A DNA stretch of 64,000 bases from Varanus komodoensis. Its lineage: Eukaryota; Chordata; Lepidosauria; Squamata; Varanidae. The notes under the pieces were generated by a model that saw nothing but the letters and a program-made list of their open reading frames with translations, was not told where the DNA came from and searched no databases. The DNA is taken from the NCBI RefSeq assembly GCF_004798865.1, contig NW_025336416.1, positions 310,001 through 374,000 of the forward strand, written 5' to 3'. Of the stretch, positions 22,986-57,949 are shown piece after piece (the stretch's first letter is position 1; each line of letters opens with the position of its first letter). A program made the position numbers and the translations under genes.

Positions 22986-25260
22986 GTTTTGGTTTCTTGT
23001 GTATGTGTGCGTGTGTATATATATAAACTACTACTAAAGATTTAGCATAGTGTTTTTTACCTCCTTACCATAAGACATGTAACAAGCCCAAAATGCTGTA
23101 AACCTTGATGAAATATGTGAATGATATTTTATAAAGTTATTTTGTATGGTGTCAATTTTGTTTCTGCCTCATAGTATGTCAATAAATTACTCATATTTAC
23201 AAGTTCAAATGTATACTTTTCTATTATGCAGCGTAGATTTCAGTTGCCTGCAAATTTTTTTATCAACTCCCTCCTCTGCAGGGAGTTCATGTTGGTGTTT
23301 TTTATTGTCAACAACTTTCCTGTGCAATAGGTTAGGCTAAGAGATGTCTGCACACAAGAGTAGTCACCCGGTCAACTTTATTGTTGGGGAAGAATGTCGT
23401 CCTTTCAGGATAGCTTTAGGGTGCAATCATATTGTGACACTCTACGGACTGGAAGTCTTGGCAGCCATCTAATGCAGGGCAGGAAGTGCCGCAGAGGCTG
23501 TCTTCACCTTCCTCTCCCTCCTCGAAGGAGCTTCTCCTCAGGTTGCATTCCTGAATGTGGAGGGAAGCTGGCACAGCTGCAAGCGGGGACAGGGGTTGGA
23601 GCATTCTTTTTGATCTGGTAGTCCAAAATATCTTATGGCTTTCTGTCTAGAGGCCCTAGGATTGCTCCCTTACGCTTTGCAACTTTCTGATACTGTGTAG
23701 AAGTTGAGCTGTTTGTTTATTGGTTTCATTCCCACAGGACTTGTGAGCCCAAGACGATGGTCGATCTGCTAATAGCATGACAGGATGATATAAACTTAGC
23801 TTTAAGAAATGTCCTTTTCACAGAATGGATAGGTGCATGGGTCATGTCAGGAAATGTGCCCCTGGGGTCTTCCATATCCTTTACCAAAGAAACCACCTAA
23901 GCAATGCATCTCCTGTGCCTTGTTCCTTTAATCAGCATAACCCAAATTCCTGAGGGCCCTTCATATTTTAAAGCCACAGACAGAGCTGCTCCTGTTAGGC
24001 CCCACGGTGAGTCCTGTGTCCAATTTTGGGCATCACGCTTCAAGAAAGATGGAGACAAACTGGAAAAAGTACAGATGGCAACGAAGTTGATCGGGGGACC
24101 AGAAACAAAGCCACCTAAGAAGAGGTTGAAAAAAACGGTATGTTCAGCCTTGCGAAGACTGAGCGGGGAAAGGACAGCACTTTTCAAATAGCTGAAATGT
24201 TGCGACATTGGAGGGCCAGGATCTCCTTTCACTCATGCTGGAATGCAGGACATGGAATAACGGGCTCAAGTCATACGAACTTTGGCTCTGACTGGATATT
24301 GGGAAGAACTTCCTGCCTGTTACGACTATATAACAATGCAACCAACGATCAAGGTAACTCCTGGAGGCATCCAGCAGACCGTTGGACAGCCATTTGCCAA
24401 GAAGACCATGGACTCCAACTCTTCTATGTCCTATGATTCTAAATCCTCCCTGGATGGAAGATGGGTTCCTCAGTTTCAGCTTCACCGAGGAATGCTTCAA
24501 GCACGAGGTTCCTCTCCTGGAACCAGTCCCTGGCATGTATATATGTGCATGACCAAAAATACTGACTGAAGGTTTTGTGTCTGCTACTCAGGCCAACCAC
24601 AGCATCAATGTTCTTGAAGAAAAACATTTGCCTGCTCTACATTTACACCCCGAAGTACAACAAAATCCCTTTTCCACAGAGGGCAAATGGATGATGCTCA
24701 GGAAGACACAGGCTGAAATACCCACATGGCACAGTCACACCAATAAATACGTGCAAAACCCCTTCCCCACCCTAAGCCAACACCGATAGTGCAGGCGGAC
24801 AGGTGAAACTGAACAATGTATAAAAGCATGTGCGGTAGGACACATGCACATCCCTACAAGATATAGCTCAGCAAAACTTTCCCCTCCCTCCACAGCACCT
24901 CAAGTTGCTTATTACGAACGTCCAGCTTAATGTCCCCCACCCCCCCAGCTGGCTGGGCGCAGTTCAATTTTGATTTTCTTAAAAAGCTTTGGGATCCCAT
25001 GCAGAGCTCAGAGACATTCTTGCAAGTAGATATGGCTTGTAGGTTGGCACTCTGGTTTGTACCATGCCTGCAAACCACTTAAAAAATGAACAAAATAATG
25101 TTCCACTGGGGTAGGACACCTGGGGGCGCCAAGACAGGCACACTGGCTGCCCAGGCACCAAGCTAGGGATCATAGGCTTTGATCAGAACATTCTTTACTC
25201 TCTGCCTACAAAACACAGATGACTACAGAAGCTTTCCTCGCATTCCTTCAAGTATTTCCG
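22986..25260. other. AGO2-CHRAC1 convergent intergenic region
   Basis: About 2.3 kb between the proposed AGO2 poly(A) site and the proposed CHRAC1 3' end. It contains the CR1 fragment at 24000-24442. No gene is seen in the rest. If the longer alternative poly(A) sites are used, the two UTRs may overlap. Confidence 0.5.
24000..24442 (+). mobile_element. CR1 LINE, 3' end (5'-truncated)
   Basis: Shows the ordered CR1 3' landmarks: GTGTCCAATTTTGGGCATCA, GAGACAAACTGGAAAAAGTACAGATGGC in shortened form, GAAGAACTTCCTGCC, and the terminal TATGTCCTATGATTCTAAAT. CR1 characteristically ends in an ATTCTATG-type octamer. It lacks its reverse-transcriptase core. The inserted copy is fairly old; several insertions and deletions relative to the family pattern are obvious. 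Confidence 0.8.
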
Positions 25261-25840
25261 CTGTAATACAGATTCTTGTTTTATTCAGTTGATTAAAAAA
25301 TCATGTTGCACAAATGTATCAAAATGAGGATACACTGATCTGCCATATACTAAGCCAAAATAAACCTTTAAAGTATACAGATTCACATAAGGCAGCAAGG
25401 TTGCTCTCATCTAACATGCAATATGTCATCACTGCACATAGCTGCGAACAAAACAAAAGATGGGTCCTCATTTTTGATCCCCAATAAGTAGGACAGTTTG
25501 TTATGTATGATAGAAGCAAGTCTGTTTTCCGTGAAGAACTCCATGGACTGCTCCCCTTCAGGGAATCCCTTAAATATTCTTATTTCCATCATTCTAAATG
25601 TAAAAATAGTAGGACTTTTGAAATTGGCCCAATATGAGCAAAATAAAAATAAAAAAATTATCCAGACTTCATGTATATGTTCAGTGACACACTAAAATAT
25701 CCTGGATACAGTATAATAATGTAAAGTTAACCACTACTTGGAAAGTCCACTTACTCAATTTTCAACTAATGCAGAGATTGAAGAAATCTCTTTGATCATA
25801 CATCAATTAAAACATTTATGTAACAGGGTCATGGTGTACA
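25260..25840 (-). other. CHRAC1: CHRAC1 3'UTR (probable)
   Basis: About 580 nt from the stop codon to a minus-strand AATAAA at 25285-25280, the first canonical signal downstream. No coding sequence or repeat was seen. Confidence 0.5.
25280..25285 (-). terminator. CHRAC1: Candidate CHRAC1 poly(A) signal
   Basis: AATAAA on the minus strand (TTTATT on plus) about 555 nt after the stop codon. The downstream sequence has no striking GU-rich block, so cleavage position is uncertain. Confidence 0.45.
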
Positions 25841-25968
25841 TCATGACTTGTCATCATCTTCTTCAGTTGTTCCTTCTTCCTTTTCCTCCTCCACTTCTTG
25901 TTCTCCCTCTTTTTCTCTTTCAAGCATTTTGATGTATTTGCTAGCTAAGATCTTCTTCGGCAGAATAT
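25841..25968 (-). CDS. CHRAC1: CHRAC1 coding exon 3, residues 91-132
   Basis: The acceptor is GGTATTATTCCAG. The exon completes Asp91 and encodes ILPKKILASKYIKMLEREKE followed by a highly acidic tail (GEQEVEEEKEEGTTEEDDDK S in parts) and a stop. The human tail is also acidic but differs in sequence. Confidence 0.95.
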
Positions 25969-28652
25969 CTGGAATAATACCACTTAAATTATAAAGTATT
26001 CTTTCAGCTGCTTCAAAATAACTATGACTGCATGGAAAAGAAGACTCAAAAATGAATTTAACACTCCCAGAATCCAAGCATTTACTTTAAAATATTCTTC
26101 ATGCTGATAGTTGTCCAAAAATAGTTTATAAAACCAAGCCTTTCCCTGCATGATGGCGAAGATTCACTACGATTACTGTGACCACTATGTGGTCGCAGTC
26201 AAAACACCACAGAAAGTAAAACAATGGAAAACTGACTTGTATAAAGAGTAAGAAATCAGTGTGGCTTGAACAGAGTACAAGAACCTTAGGACAGATTATA
26301 AGTTGTTGTTTTCTGTTCATCATTCATGATATAAAGTGGCCAGCAGCCCTGTGGTTTATGGGGTTTGCTCTCTTGGATCAAATCAAGCAAGAATTTTTCC
26401 TGGAAGCAGAAATGATGAAACTGAAGCTTTTGCACTTTGGTTACAGCATGAGAAGGCAAGACTTACTAGAATGTCAATAAGGCTAGAAAAGTGGAACACT
26501 GAGGAAGGAGGGGAAGACCAAGAATGAGATGGATTGACTTCATAAAGCAAGCCACTGCAATAAGCAGGGTGGATAGAAACCAATGATTAACAGTAATAAA
26601 AAAATAAATCAGATGCTTAAATTTTAAATTGGATTTAAAAAATTAAAATAGGATCTTTAAAAATAAAATGTTTTAAAGGAAAAATCTAAGGATAGCTTCC
26701 TATTTAGGATAGTCCAAAGGTTATTCATCATGAAATAAGGATTTGTTTTTAATTATGTAGCATGCGGCTGCGCTGCATATTCACGCAAGGTTTAAATTTT
26801 TTGATAAATGTCTCTTCTTCACAGTGGAAATGTTACAAAATAAACATACAGAGTTGAGAAAAATACCTTAATCCCATTGCTCCTTGCAAATGTACATAGA
26901 ATCAACCCCTTACCTTAAGTGCTAAGTTTCAAAACATTCAATGAACAGAAGAGGATTGTTGGGAGTGCAATAGATCTGCACAAGAAGCTAAATGTGAGGA
27001 GGGAGGGGCAAGCAGTAAAAATTAAAGTGAGACCTTCTGAGTAGAACAATCTGCAAGTCTTTGGATCCTTTTGTGCATAGTCTGAGGTTTATCATACTAT
27101 TCTTTCCATGGAGGAGAAAACCTATAATGGCAGCAGGCAGTGAAAAAAGACCCTGTTCTGGAATATTTTAATGAAGTTCCTCTACTTCCAGATAAGGCAT
27201 ACATGCATGCATGCAAATTATGCAGAAAACCATGATGTAAATCTGGTCTTACTGGCTAGTGATTTAAATTATGATTTAAATTGATGCTCCACCATGGCAA
27301 TGAGTTTACAAGAGACCAGCAGGCAGTCAAGGGCAGGACATTTTGAAGCACTTTCATTCATAGGGTCACTGTAAGTTGGAGACAACTTGGTGTGTAACAA
27401 TCACCAACAAACCTTTATTACTAAAACCCTGAGATCCACTAACTGGAGTTAGATGCAAAGTTCTTGCTCAAGACAGCAGACACAGAATTGATCTACCTTT
27501 TGCACATTTATTAGCAATGCTTCCTTTGCTATGATGCCAGCCAAAATTCTCCCATTAGGCTATGACCAAGTCTTAGCAGCTTTCCAAGACTGATGTTCAA
27601 CTCTGAACATTTCACATTTTCCATGTAGTCATGGTACTCCTAAAGTTTGGTTACTACTTACCTGCAAGGAACTGAAAGGTTTCAGACTTTTCTGCTGTAC
27701 GGGACAGGTCACTGTAAGTCAGGGCTTTATTCTCCTTGCCCTGGCCATGTTTATAAGAATGTGTAGCTAAATACTGCACAAATAGCTCCTAAGGGTAAAA
27801 AGAAAGTTATGCTAATATGTCAGGTGTATCACTGAGGTTACTGCATCCTTTGCTAAGTACAGCGATCACCCAGCTTAAATCAGGCAAGCCAAATTCCTAC
27901 AAACTCCAAAGTACCAACCATGAGGTCTGAGTTTCAAGATATCTTCATTCATTTTAAGAGTTGTAAAAGCTCTTCTAGTTACAGAGGAGCTAAATGAAAC
28001 TAGGCATCTCCCCAAGTCTCTGTTCAGGAAGAACCAGAACCACTAAACATGCACTGGCAAATCTTAACTTTTGAGTTTGAAACATGCTACCAAAAGCTGG
28101 AATATCTCCGAACTATGCATTTTTTGTCCAGCGTCCATCAACCTAAGCTGGGTCAGAGAAGGTCGCAGGCTCGGTTCACAGCATCTCAAGTAGCAGGAGA
28201 TGGGAAGGCGTCGCTCTGCTCAAAGTTCTGGAGAATGGCAATTAGGTAGGAGCAGAAGACAACCAACCGCAGGAGGCATCTGCCCATATCGTTTCCAACA
28301 ACCCTAGGAGGTAGGCCAGCCCCAGAGGTTTCTAGGGCGCGCTCACTGGGGTTTCGCCTCCTGCTGCTGAGCACCGCACGGGACACTCACGTCTTATTAA
28401 CGGGATCTGTCCCTTCAGAAGGCCGCTCCCTGAGGAAGAGCCCCCGCCGTCTCCCCGGGGCCCCTCAAGAGCTGCGGCGCGCCTCATAGAGCCGCCGACG
28501 GGGCCTACCGTGGCCTTGGCGGTGAGGAAAATGGCGTCCGGGTTGATGCTGGACACGTCAGGCGAGCTCTTCATGATCACCCGGATTCGCGACAGGGGCA
28601 ACGACACCAGCCGCGGCTCGCTGCCCGGCGTTCCGCTCAATCGCGACGCCAT
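25841..28652 (-). CDS. CHRAC1: CHRAC1 (CHRAC-15) histone-fold protein, complete
   Basis: Histone-fold subunit that pairs with POLE3 (CHRAC-17) in the CHRAC/ACF nucleosome remodeller; a related pair serves DNA polymerase epsilon. Three exons: 28652-28509, 27788-27662 and 25968-25841, 399 nt, 132 residues plus stop (human 131). The protein reads MASRLSGTPGSEPRLVSLPL, SRIRVIMKSSPDVSSINPDA, IFLTAKATELFVQYLATHSY, KHGQGKENKALTYSDLSRTA, EKSETFQFLADILPKKILAS, KYIKMLEREK and an acidic tail. The conserved core (SLPLSRIR, SSINPDA, LTAKATELF, ADILPKKILASKY) forms the fold. The acidic C-tail is lengthened and Glu-rich. The ATG at 28652 has a good context (G at -3, G at +4) and is the only in-frame ATG; upstream frame continuation would need a GTG start. 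It lies tail-to-tail with AGO2 and head-to-head with TRAPPC9. Confidence 0.96.
26340..26590 (+). mobile_element. RTE/BovB LINE 3' coding fragment
   Basis: The plus strand encodes pieces of the RTE reverse-transcriptase C-terminus: AEMMKLKLLHFGYSMRRQDL (family pattern LKLKYFGHLMRR.DSLE), then, in another frame, RRGRPRMRWIDFIKQA (pattern RRGRQRMRWLDGI). At least one frameshift separates them, so the copy is dead. It is older than the BovB copy at 59938-60470. Confidence 0.75.
27290..27410 (+). mobile_element. RTE/BovB LINE 3' tail
   Basis: Contains GAGTTTACAAGAGACCAGCA, GGCAGTCAAGGGCAGGACAT, TCATTCATAGGGTCACTGTA and AGTTGGAGACAACTTGG, the expected sequence after the RTE coding 3' end. It is in the same orientation as 26340-26590; the 700 bp between them is either an insertion or diverged sequence. 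Confidence 0.65.
27662..27788 (-). CDS. CHRAC1: CHRAC1 coding exon 2, residues 49-91
   Basis: The frame is not obvious as a stand-alone open frame because there is no ATG. Read on the minus strand after acceptor TTTTACCCTTAG it gives ELFVQYLATHSYKHGQGKEN, KALTYSDLSRTAEKSETFQF and LA, then one base of the next codon and donor GTAAGT. This matches human CHRAC1 residues from ELFVQCLATYSY onward. It is the core of the long central helix and loop of the histone fold. Confidence 0.95.
27789..28508 (-). other. CHRAC1 intron 1
   Basis: A 720-bp intron. Its 5' part (28300-28508) is CpG-rich and belongs to the CHRAC1 CpG island. No repeat was recognised. Confidence 0.7.
28509..28652 (-). CDS. CHRAC1: CHRAC1 coding exon 1, residues 1-48
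   Basis: Starts at ATG 28652-28650 and ends LTAKAT before donor GTAGGC. It encodes the N-terminus and the SLPLSRIRVIMKSSPDVSSI segment, alpha-1 to early alpha-2 of the histone fold. It is phase 0 and lies in a CpG-rich block. Confidence 0.95.
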
Positions 28653-28760
28653 TTCGGCCACACCGCCCGCCCCCTGGCGTGCTCGTCGCGCGAGATCGCA
28701 CTGCCGCGCGGGATTTGCAGTTTTCGTCCTACTCACGGGCCTCGGCGCCGCGGCGAAAGA

Positions 28761-28785
28761 ACCACCGTTCCCACAAGGCACTGCG
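28761..28785 (+). promoter_or_regulatory. ZNF143-like element, copy 1
   Basis: ACCACCGTTCCCACAAGGCA then CTGCG. It departs from the strict motif at two positions of the first half but keeps the CCCACAAGGCACTGCG half typical of long ZNF143 sites. It lies about 110 bp upstream of the CHRAC1 ATG, possibly within the 5'UTR. Confidence 0.5.
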
Positions 28786-28889
28786 AGCCCGCCTTCTTTA
28801 CCCTGCGTTCTCGTTCTTGGGTGCTTCCTCGTCGCATAGCGTGATGAAGGGCGTGGTCTGAACGCGTTCAGTGCTATTGGCTACATAAG

Positions 28890-28914
28890 ACTACATCGCC
28901 CACAAGGCACTTCG
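28890..28914 (+). promoter_or_regulatory. ZNF143-like element, copy 2
   Basis: ACTACATCGCCCA fits ACTAYRNNNCCCR exactly and continues CAAGGCACTTCG. It shares a 13-nt core, CCCACAAGGCACT, with the related site at 28761-28785 (19 of 25 positions identical). Confidence 0.6.
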
Positions 28915-28970
28915 GTGATTTACCGTAGGCACGGTGAAGACAAAACACTCACGCGAAAAACGCAGGTGCC

Positions 28971-29290
28971 ACGGATTGATTGATTTATTTGAAGTATTTC
29001 TACCCCGTTCTATACGCAAGGCGTCTCAGGACGACTTACAGAAAAGGTGTCATACACTTTCTCCTCCATGGAGGATTGTTCGCCTTGGTTTTGTGGACTA
29101 CAGTTCCCAGTTATGAATTATTATTACATTGCATTTTATCCTTTGTTCCTCTAAGAATGCTCCCCAGGTCTTTTACATAGTTTTCCACTTTCCAAAATTA
29201 CCCAGTTGGCTTCAGGACGGAGGGGAACTAGAACCCACATCTCCCAAGTTCCAGTCTCATAACTGTTACACCGCAGCTGCCTCTGCCCTA
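28971..29290 (-). repeat. tRNA/MIR-like SINE with L2-type tail (antisense)
   Basis: Read on the minus strand it runs from a tRNA-like head (GGTGTAACAGTTATGAGACT, GGAACTTGGGAGATGTGGGTTC in parts, the reptilian pattern being GTGTAGTGGTTAGAG...GGTTC) through GTAATTTTGG to a tail near 28971-29035 with (AAT)n. The plus-strand relative is at 41058-41284. It lies between the CHRAC1 and TRAPPC9 CpG-rich blocks. Confidence 0.6.
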
Positions 29291-29545
29291 CACCGTGCCG
29301 TTAAGAGTATGGAGCTTGCTTCCACAAGATGTAGTGAAGAAGACCAATTTTAATGGCTGCGAAGAGGTTTGGACCAATTCATGAAGAAGGCGATGAAAGG
29401 ATACAACTCCTGAGAGCTACTCAGAGTCGCTGGGGAACATCGCTGGGAGGGTGCTGTTGTATTCATGACCTCCTTCTGGGTTTCTCTTGGACAACCGCTT
29501 GGACAGTGTGCGAATAGAATGCAGGACTAGATGGACCCTTGCTCC
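29291..29545 (+). mobile_element. CR1 LINE 3' end fragment
   Basis: Shows CR1 3' landmarks: TTTGGACCAATTCATGAAGA, GCTGGGGAACATCGCTGGGA, GGGTGCTGTTGTATTCATGA and GGACTAGATGGACCCTTG. No octamer tail is visible, so the 3' terminus has been lost. It separates the two promoter CpG blocks. Confidence 0.7.
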
Positions 29546-29769
29546 GTCCAGCGAAAGCCCTTTTTCTGCCATCTCTCTCACTCTAGAGCAGCTGGACCTC
29601 AGCGTCCCAAGCGGCCAGCCGGACAGCAGCAGCTGCAAGAGGAAAATTCATTTCATTCCTGTAGTCCCGACGGCTGTCACGGGTTGCCCGTTAGCAGCTG
29701 GTTAGCCATGGCGCGAACAGAAGATTACACCCTAAGCTGACCCAGCACACAAACTCTTGGCACAGCCTT

Positions 29770-29784
29770 GGGGGGGGGGGGGGG
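29770..29784 (+). repeat. Poly-G run (G15)
   Basis: An unbroken run of 15 G just upstream of the TRAPPC9 promoter. G-runs of this type can be miscalled in assembly and may fold as a quadruplex; both are inference. Confidence 0.7.
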
Positions 29785-29785
29785 A

Positions 29786-30120
29786 GAAAGGGAAAGCGCA
29801 TGCGCAGCCCGTCCCCTGCCGCTTGAAGCACATGACCCGCCATCACTTCCGCCCCGTCTGTCGGGTGCGCACGTCGGGAGGAAGCGGTCCTGGGCGGAGG
29901 CGGAGCCGCTGCGTCGCCCGGCTGCGTGGCTGAGCCGGAGCCCCTGGGCGGGCAGGCGCGGGGGGCGCGCCGGCCTCGGGACAGTCGCTCACCCCGGGGG
30001 TCTCCCCTCGAAGCTGCTCTGGTCTCGGAGGCAGGTGGCGCCCATGCCAATAGCAGCGGCAGGGAGAATAGGCTGAGGAGGACAAACGCGGGTGGGTTCT
30101 GCAGTTCCTCTCCAGAACAA
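29786..30120 (+). promoter_or_regulatory. TRAPPC9: TRAPPC9 promoter and 5'UTR CpG island
   Basis: A very GC- and CpG-rich block. It holds a perfect NRF1 palindrome GCGCATGCGC at 29796-29805 and an ETS-type CACTTCCGCC at 29844-29853, with no TATA box. The first non-coding TRAPPC9 exon should lie here, since the first coding exon at 32140 begins with an acceptor. Donor candidates include GTGGCG near 30033 and GTGGGT near 30091. I cannot choose between them. Confidence 0.6.
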
Positions 30121-31323
30121 ATATGATTAATTTGAATGTATGAGCAACGGCGTTGTGCTTTCTCGCTTGGAAGACCGGCCTGTTTTTCCCCTGACGTTCA
30201 AGGCGTGCGTGTGTGTGGTTCAGGGTGCAACCATGTTTTGACAGGAAAAAAAGCTCTGCCAATGCCCGAATTCCCCTGTGTAGGACTTTAAAAAAATGGC
30301 TAAATAGGTTGAATCGTACCTATACAATATGACAGCCGTAAATATATGGGAATAAGACCACTGGAAATGGTTGGACTTACCTCTGAGTTGATGGTGCATA
30401 GGAATGTTAGGGAAAAGTAGTGAAGGAAGCTTCCTAAGTGTGGACCAGAACTGTAGATTTTCAGCTGGTTCCTTTTTTCTCTAAGCCAGTGACAAACCTG
30501 GAGTTCTTTTGTGCACCATGTGTATCAATTTACAATATTTATATACTACTTCACACCCAGGGTGAGGGTGGCATAGATACTGCACATGTTCAGAGGCATC
30601 CTCATCCCATTTTTGAGATACACGGTTTTATTTATCATTCCTCTTTGAAGTTTTGAGACCATGGTTGCTGTTACTAATTTACTTGAAAGTGTTAACAGTA
30701 TCCACTTTCGCAGGATGTTTGTTTGTTTTGGTATTCTGAGAGGCATGAATTTCTCAGTCTGTATTTACCCAGCTTCCTGCTAAAGGGGAAGAACTTCCTG
30801 CTAAAAGAAGAAAACAAGACTCAATATGCCAGTGTTTTTTCCTTGTGTAATTTTGGGTAGTTCTTTTTAGCTCATGGATTTCCTGGTTTGTGAAGAATGT
30901 GGGCTGCAAGCAACATTAGTTAAAGATGAGCTTTGGTTGTCATGTGGGGCAAGAAGTGCAAAACATCTACTGTTTGAAAATTGTGTCATGCACCATACTC
31001 CCTAAGCACTTCAGATAATAATGCTTTTTAAATTGAGAAACTATTTTCAATAGGGCTAAGTTGTAATATGTAGTTACTTGTTTCAGAAATGTTTCAGCTT
31101 GTTCTTTTGCCTTCAGAATAAGAAAAGTAAATATTTGTTCTAGCTATAGTCAACATTTGTTGTAGTGTTACTATCTTTTGTCTTGGACCTCTAATTGGTA
31201 AGGAATGGAATGCAGAAAAATGGCAGATTTTCGAAAATAAAATAAAATTTAAGGGCCACTCTCATAGATGACTCATGGGGTGGGTATATTGACTCCAAGC
31301 CCAGATATTGCCTTTCCCTATAG

Positions 31324-32019
31324 CAGGGGTAGGCAACCTTACACACTCAAAGAGCCATTTGGACCTGTTTCCCACGGAAACGGAAACACTCGGAGCCACA
31401 AACCCCTTTTGACATCTAAAATGAAGATAACACTGTGTATATCATTTTTTACCTTTATGCTATGTATAAAAAAACTATAGTGTGTTGCATTTATGAAATC
31501 AATGAATGATTCTTTTATATAATCTCCATCTGTGAATGGCTTCACATGCCTGACTCTTTCCTGAGCGGCCACAAAAGTCGCATATGTAGTTGAATGTGCA
31601 GACTTCTTGAAATGATTTTTGCTCAGATCAACCTTTCGCATCAGTTCCCAAATGGCCTTTTTTCTCTCATCTCCATATTTTTCAGCAAAGGCTGTGTGTT
31701 TATTCTGGAAATGTCTTGCAATATTTGACTTTTTGTTGTTTGCCAATTTCTCGCCACGTATTCAGCATACTGGTAAACCAGCCTCGTCAGCAGTGAAAGC
31801 AAGTGAATCTGCCCATGTACCATTAAATGCTCTGTTTTCTTCTGAAACTTTTCTTGGATTTATCCATGATTGGCCTACCGGGGGTCGAAAAGCTCAATAA
31901 TTTGCGTGCCAGCGGGTGTTGCACATTGGCGGTTGTGATGCGTATTTTGAGCGATGGAGCTGCAGCAGAGGGATGAAAGAGCCACATACAGCCCCAGAGC
32001 CGTGGGTTGCTGACCCCTG
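31324..32019 (-). mobile_element. Non-autonomous hAT (Charlie-like) DNA transposon
   Basis: A 696-bp element flanked by 8-bp target duplications CCCTATAG (31316-31323) and CCCCATAG (32020-32027), 7 of 8 identical. Terminal inverted repeats: left CAGGGGTAGGCAACC, right (reverse complement) CAGGGGTCAGCAACCC. On the minus strand it encodes the start of a transposase: ADSLAFTADEAGLPVC then, after at least one frame interruption, KLANNKKSNIARHFQNKH, AEKYGDERKKAIWEL and VKPFTDGDYIKESF. The H..N.H in ARHFQNKH is the second half of a BED-like zinc finger. The catalytic DDE/hATC parts are missing. Confidence 0.88.
31339..31746 (-). pseudogene. hAT transposase N-terminal remnant (about 135 aa)
   Basis: An open frame lying inside the hAT element. 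It retains NKKSNIARHFQNKHTAF, ERKKAIWELMRKVDLSKN and KPFTDGDYIKESFIDF, resembling BED-finger hAT transposases and host genes derived from them. After IKVKNDIHSV the sequence turns into non-coding element end. There is no catalytic domain, and no promoter or splice structure to suggest host use. Confidence 0.7.
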
Positions 32020-32150
32020 CCCCATAGCATCTGGAGGAGAAACAGATCTAGTAATGTGCTCTTAAAATGAATTATTTTACAAATTATGTGTACTCCCATA
32101 GAAATATAGAAATAATTCCTTCCTTTTTATTTTTATTAGTGTCCACATGA

Positions 32151-57773
<25,623 letters not shown>

Positions 57774-57949
57774 TAAAATCTGCAATATCGGTGTCATAAA
57801 GCTATTACTAAAACATGGAATCTAAAATATTACTTTAGGCATGCCCGGTGGGGTTCTTGGCATTTCCTAGTGGGAGCACACACTGATTTTGAAAATCCCT
57901 GTAATTTAAATCTTGAACTCATCTTACTGGTTTTAGAACAGCTCTGTTG

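Larger units (their letters stand above)
25969..27661 (-). other. CHRAC1 intron 2
   Basis: A 1.7-kb intron. It contains RTE/BovB LINE sequence in two pieces (26340-26590 and 27290-27410), lying antisense to the gene. Confidence 0.7.
28440..28960 (-). promoter_or_regulatory. CHRAC1: CHRAC1 promoter and CpG-rich block
   Basis: High CpG density spans 28440-28760. Upstream on the minus strand are a repeated ACTACA...CCCACAAGGCACT element (28761-28785 and 28890-28914; the second fits the ACTAYRNNNCCCR motif bound by ZNF143), a KLF/SP-like GGGCGTGG at 28849-28856, and an inverted CCAAT (ATTGG on plus, 28876-28880). No TATA box was seen. The transcription start is probably near 28760-28850. Confidence 0.65.
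30121..32139 (+). other. TRAPPC9 intron 1
   Basis: About 2 kb between the CpG-island first exon and the first coding exon. It holds the hAT element at 31324-32019, ending only 120 bp before the acceptor. No coding sequence was seen in the rest. Confidence 0.6.

Noticed and set aside
28332-28781. A longer minus-strand frame upstream of CHRAC1, reading from 28781
   Set aside because: The first codon is GTG, not ATG, and the extension is GC-rich promoter/5'UTR sequence. The ATG at 28652 gives the expected length and has a good context.
29691-30262. Several long frames on both strands at 29.7-30.3 kb
   Set aside because: They are low-complexity Arg/Pro/Gly-rich products of the TRAPPC9 CpG island and match no family. 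GC-rich sequence has few stops.
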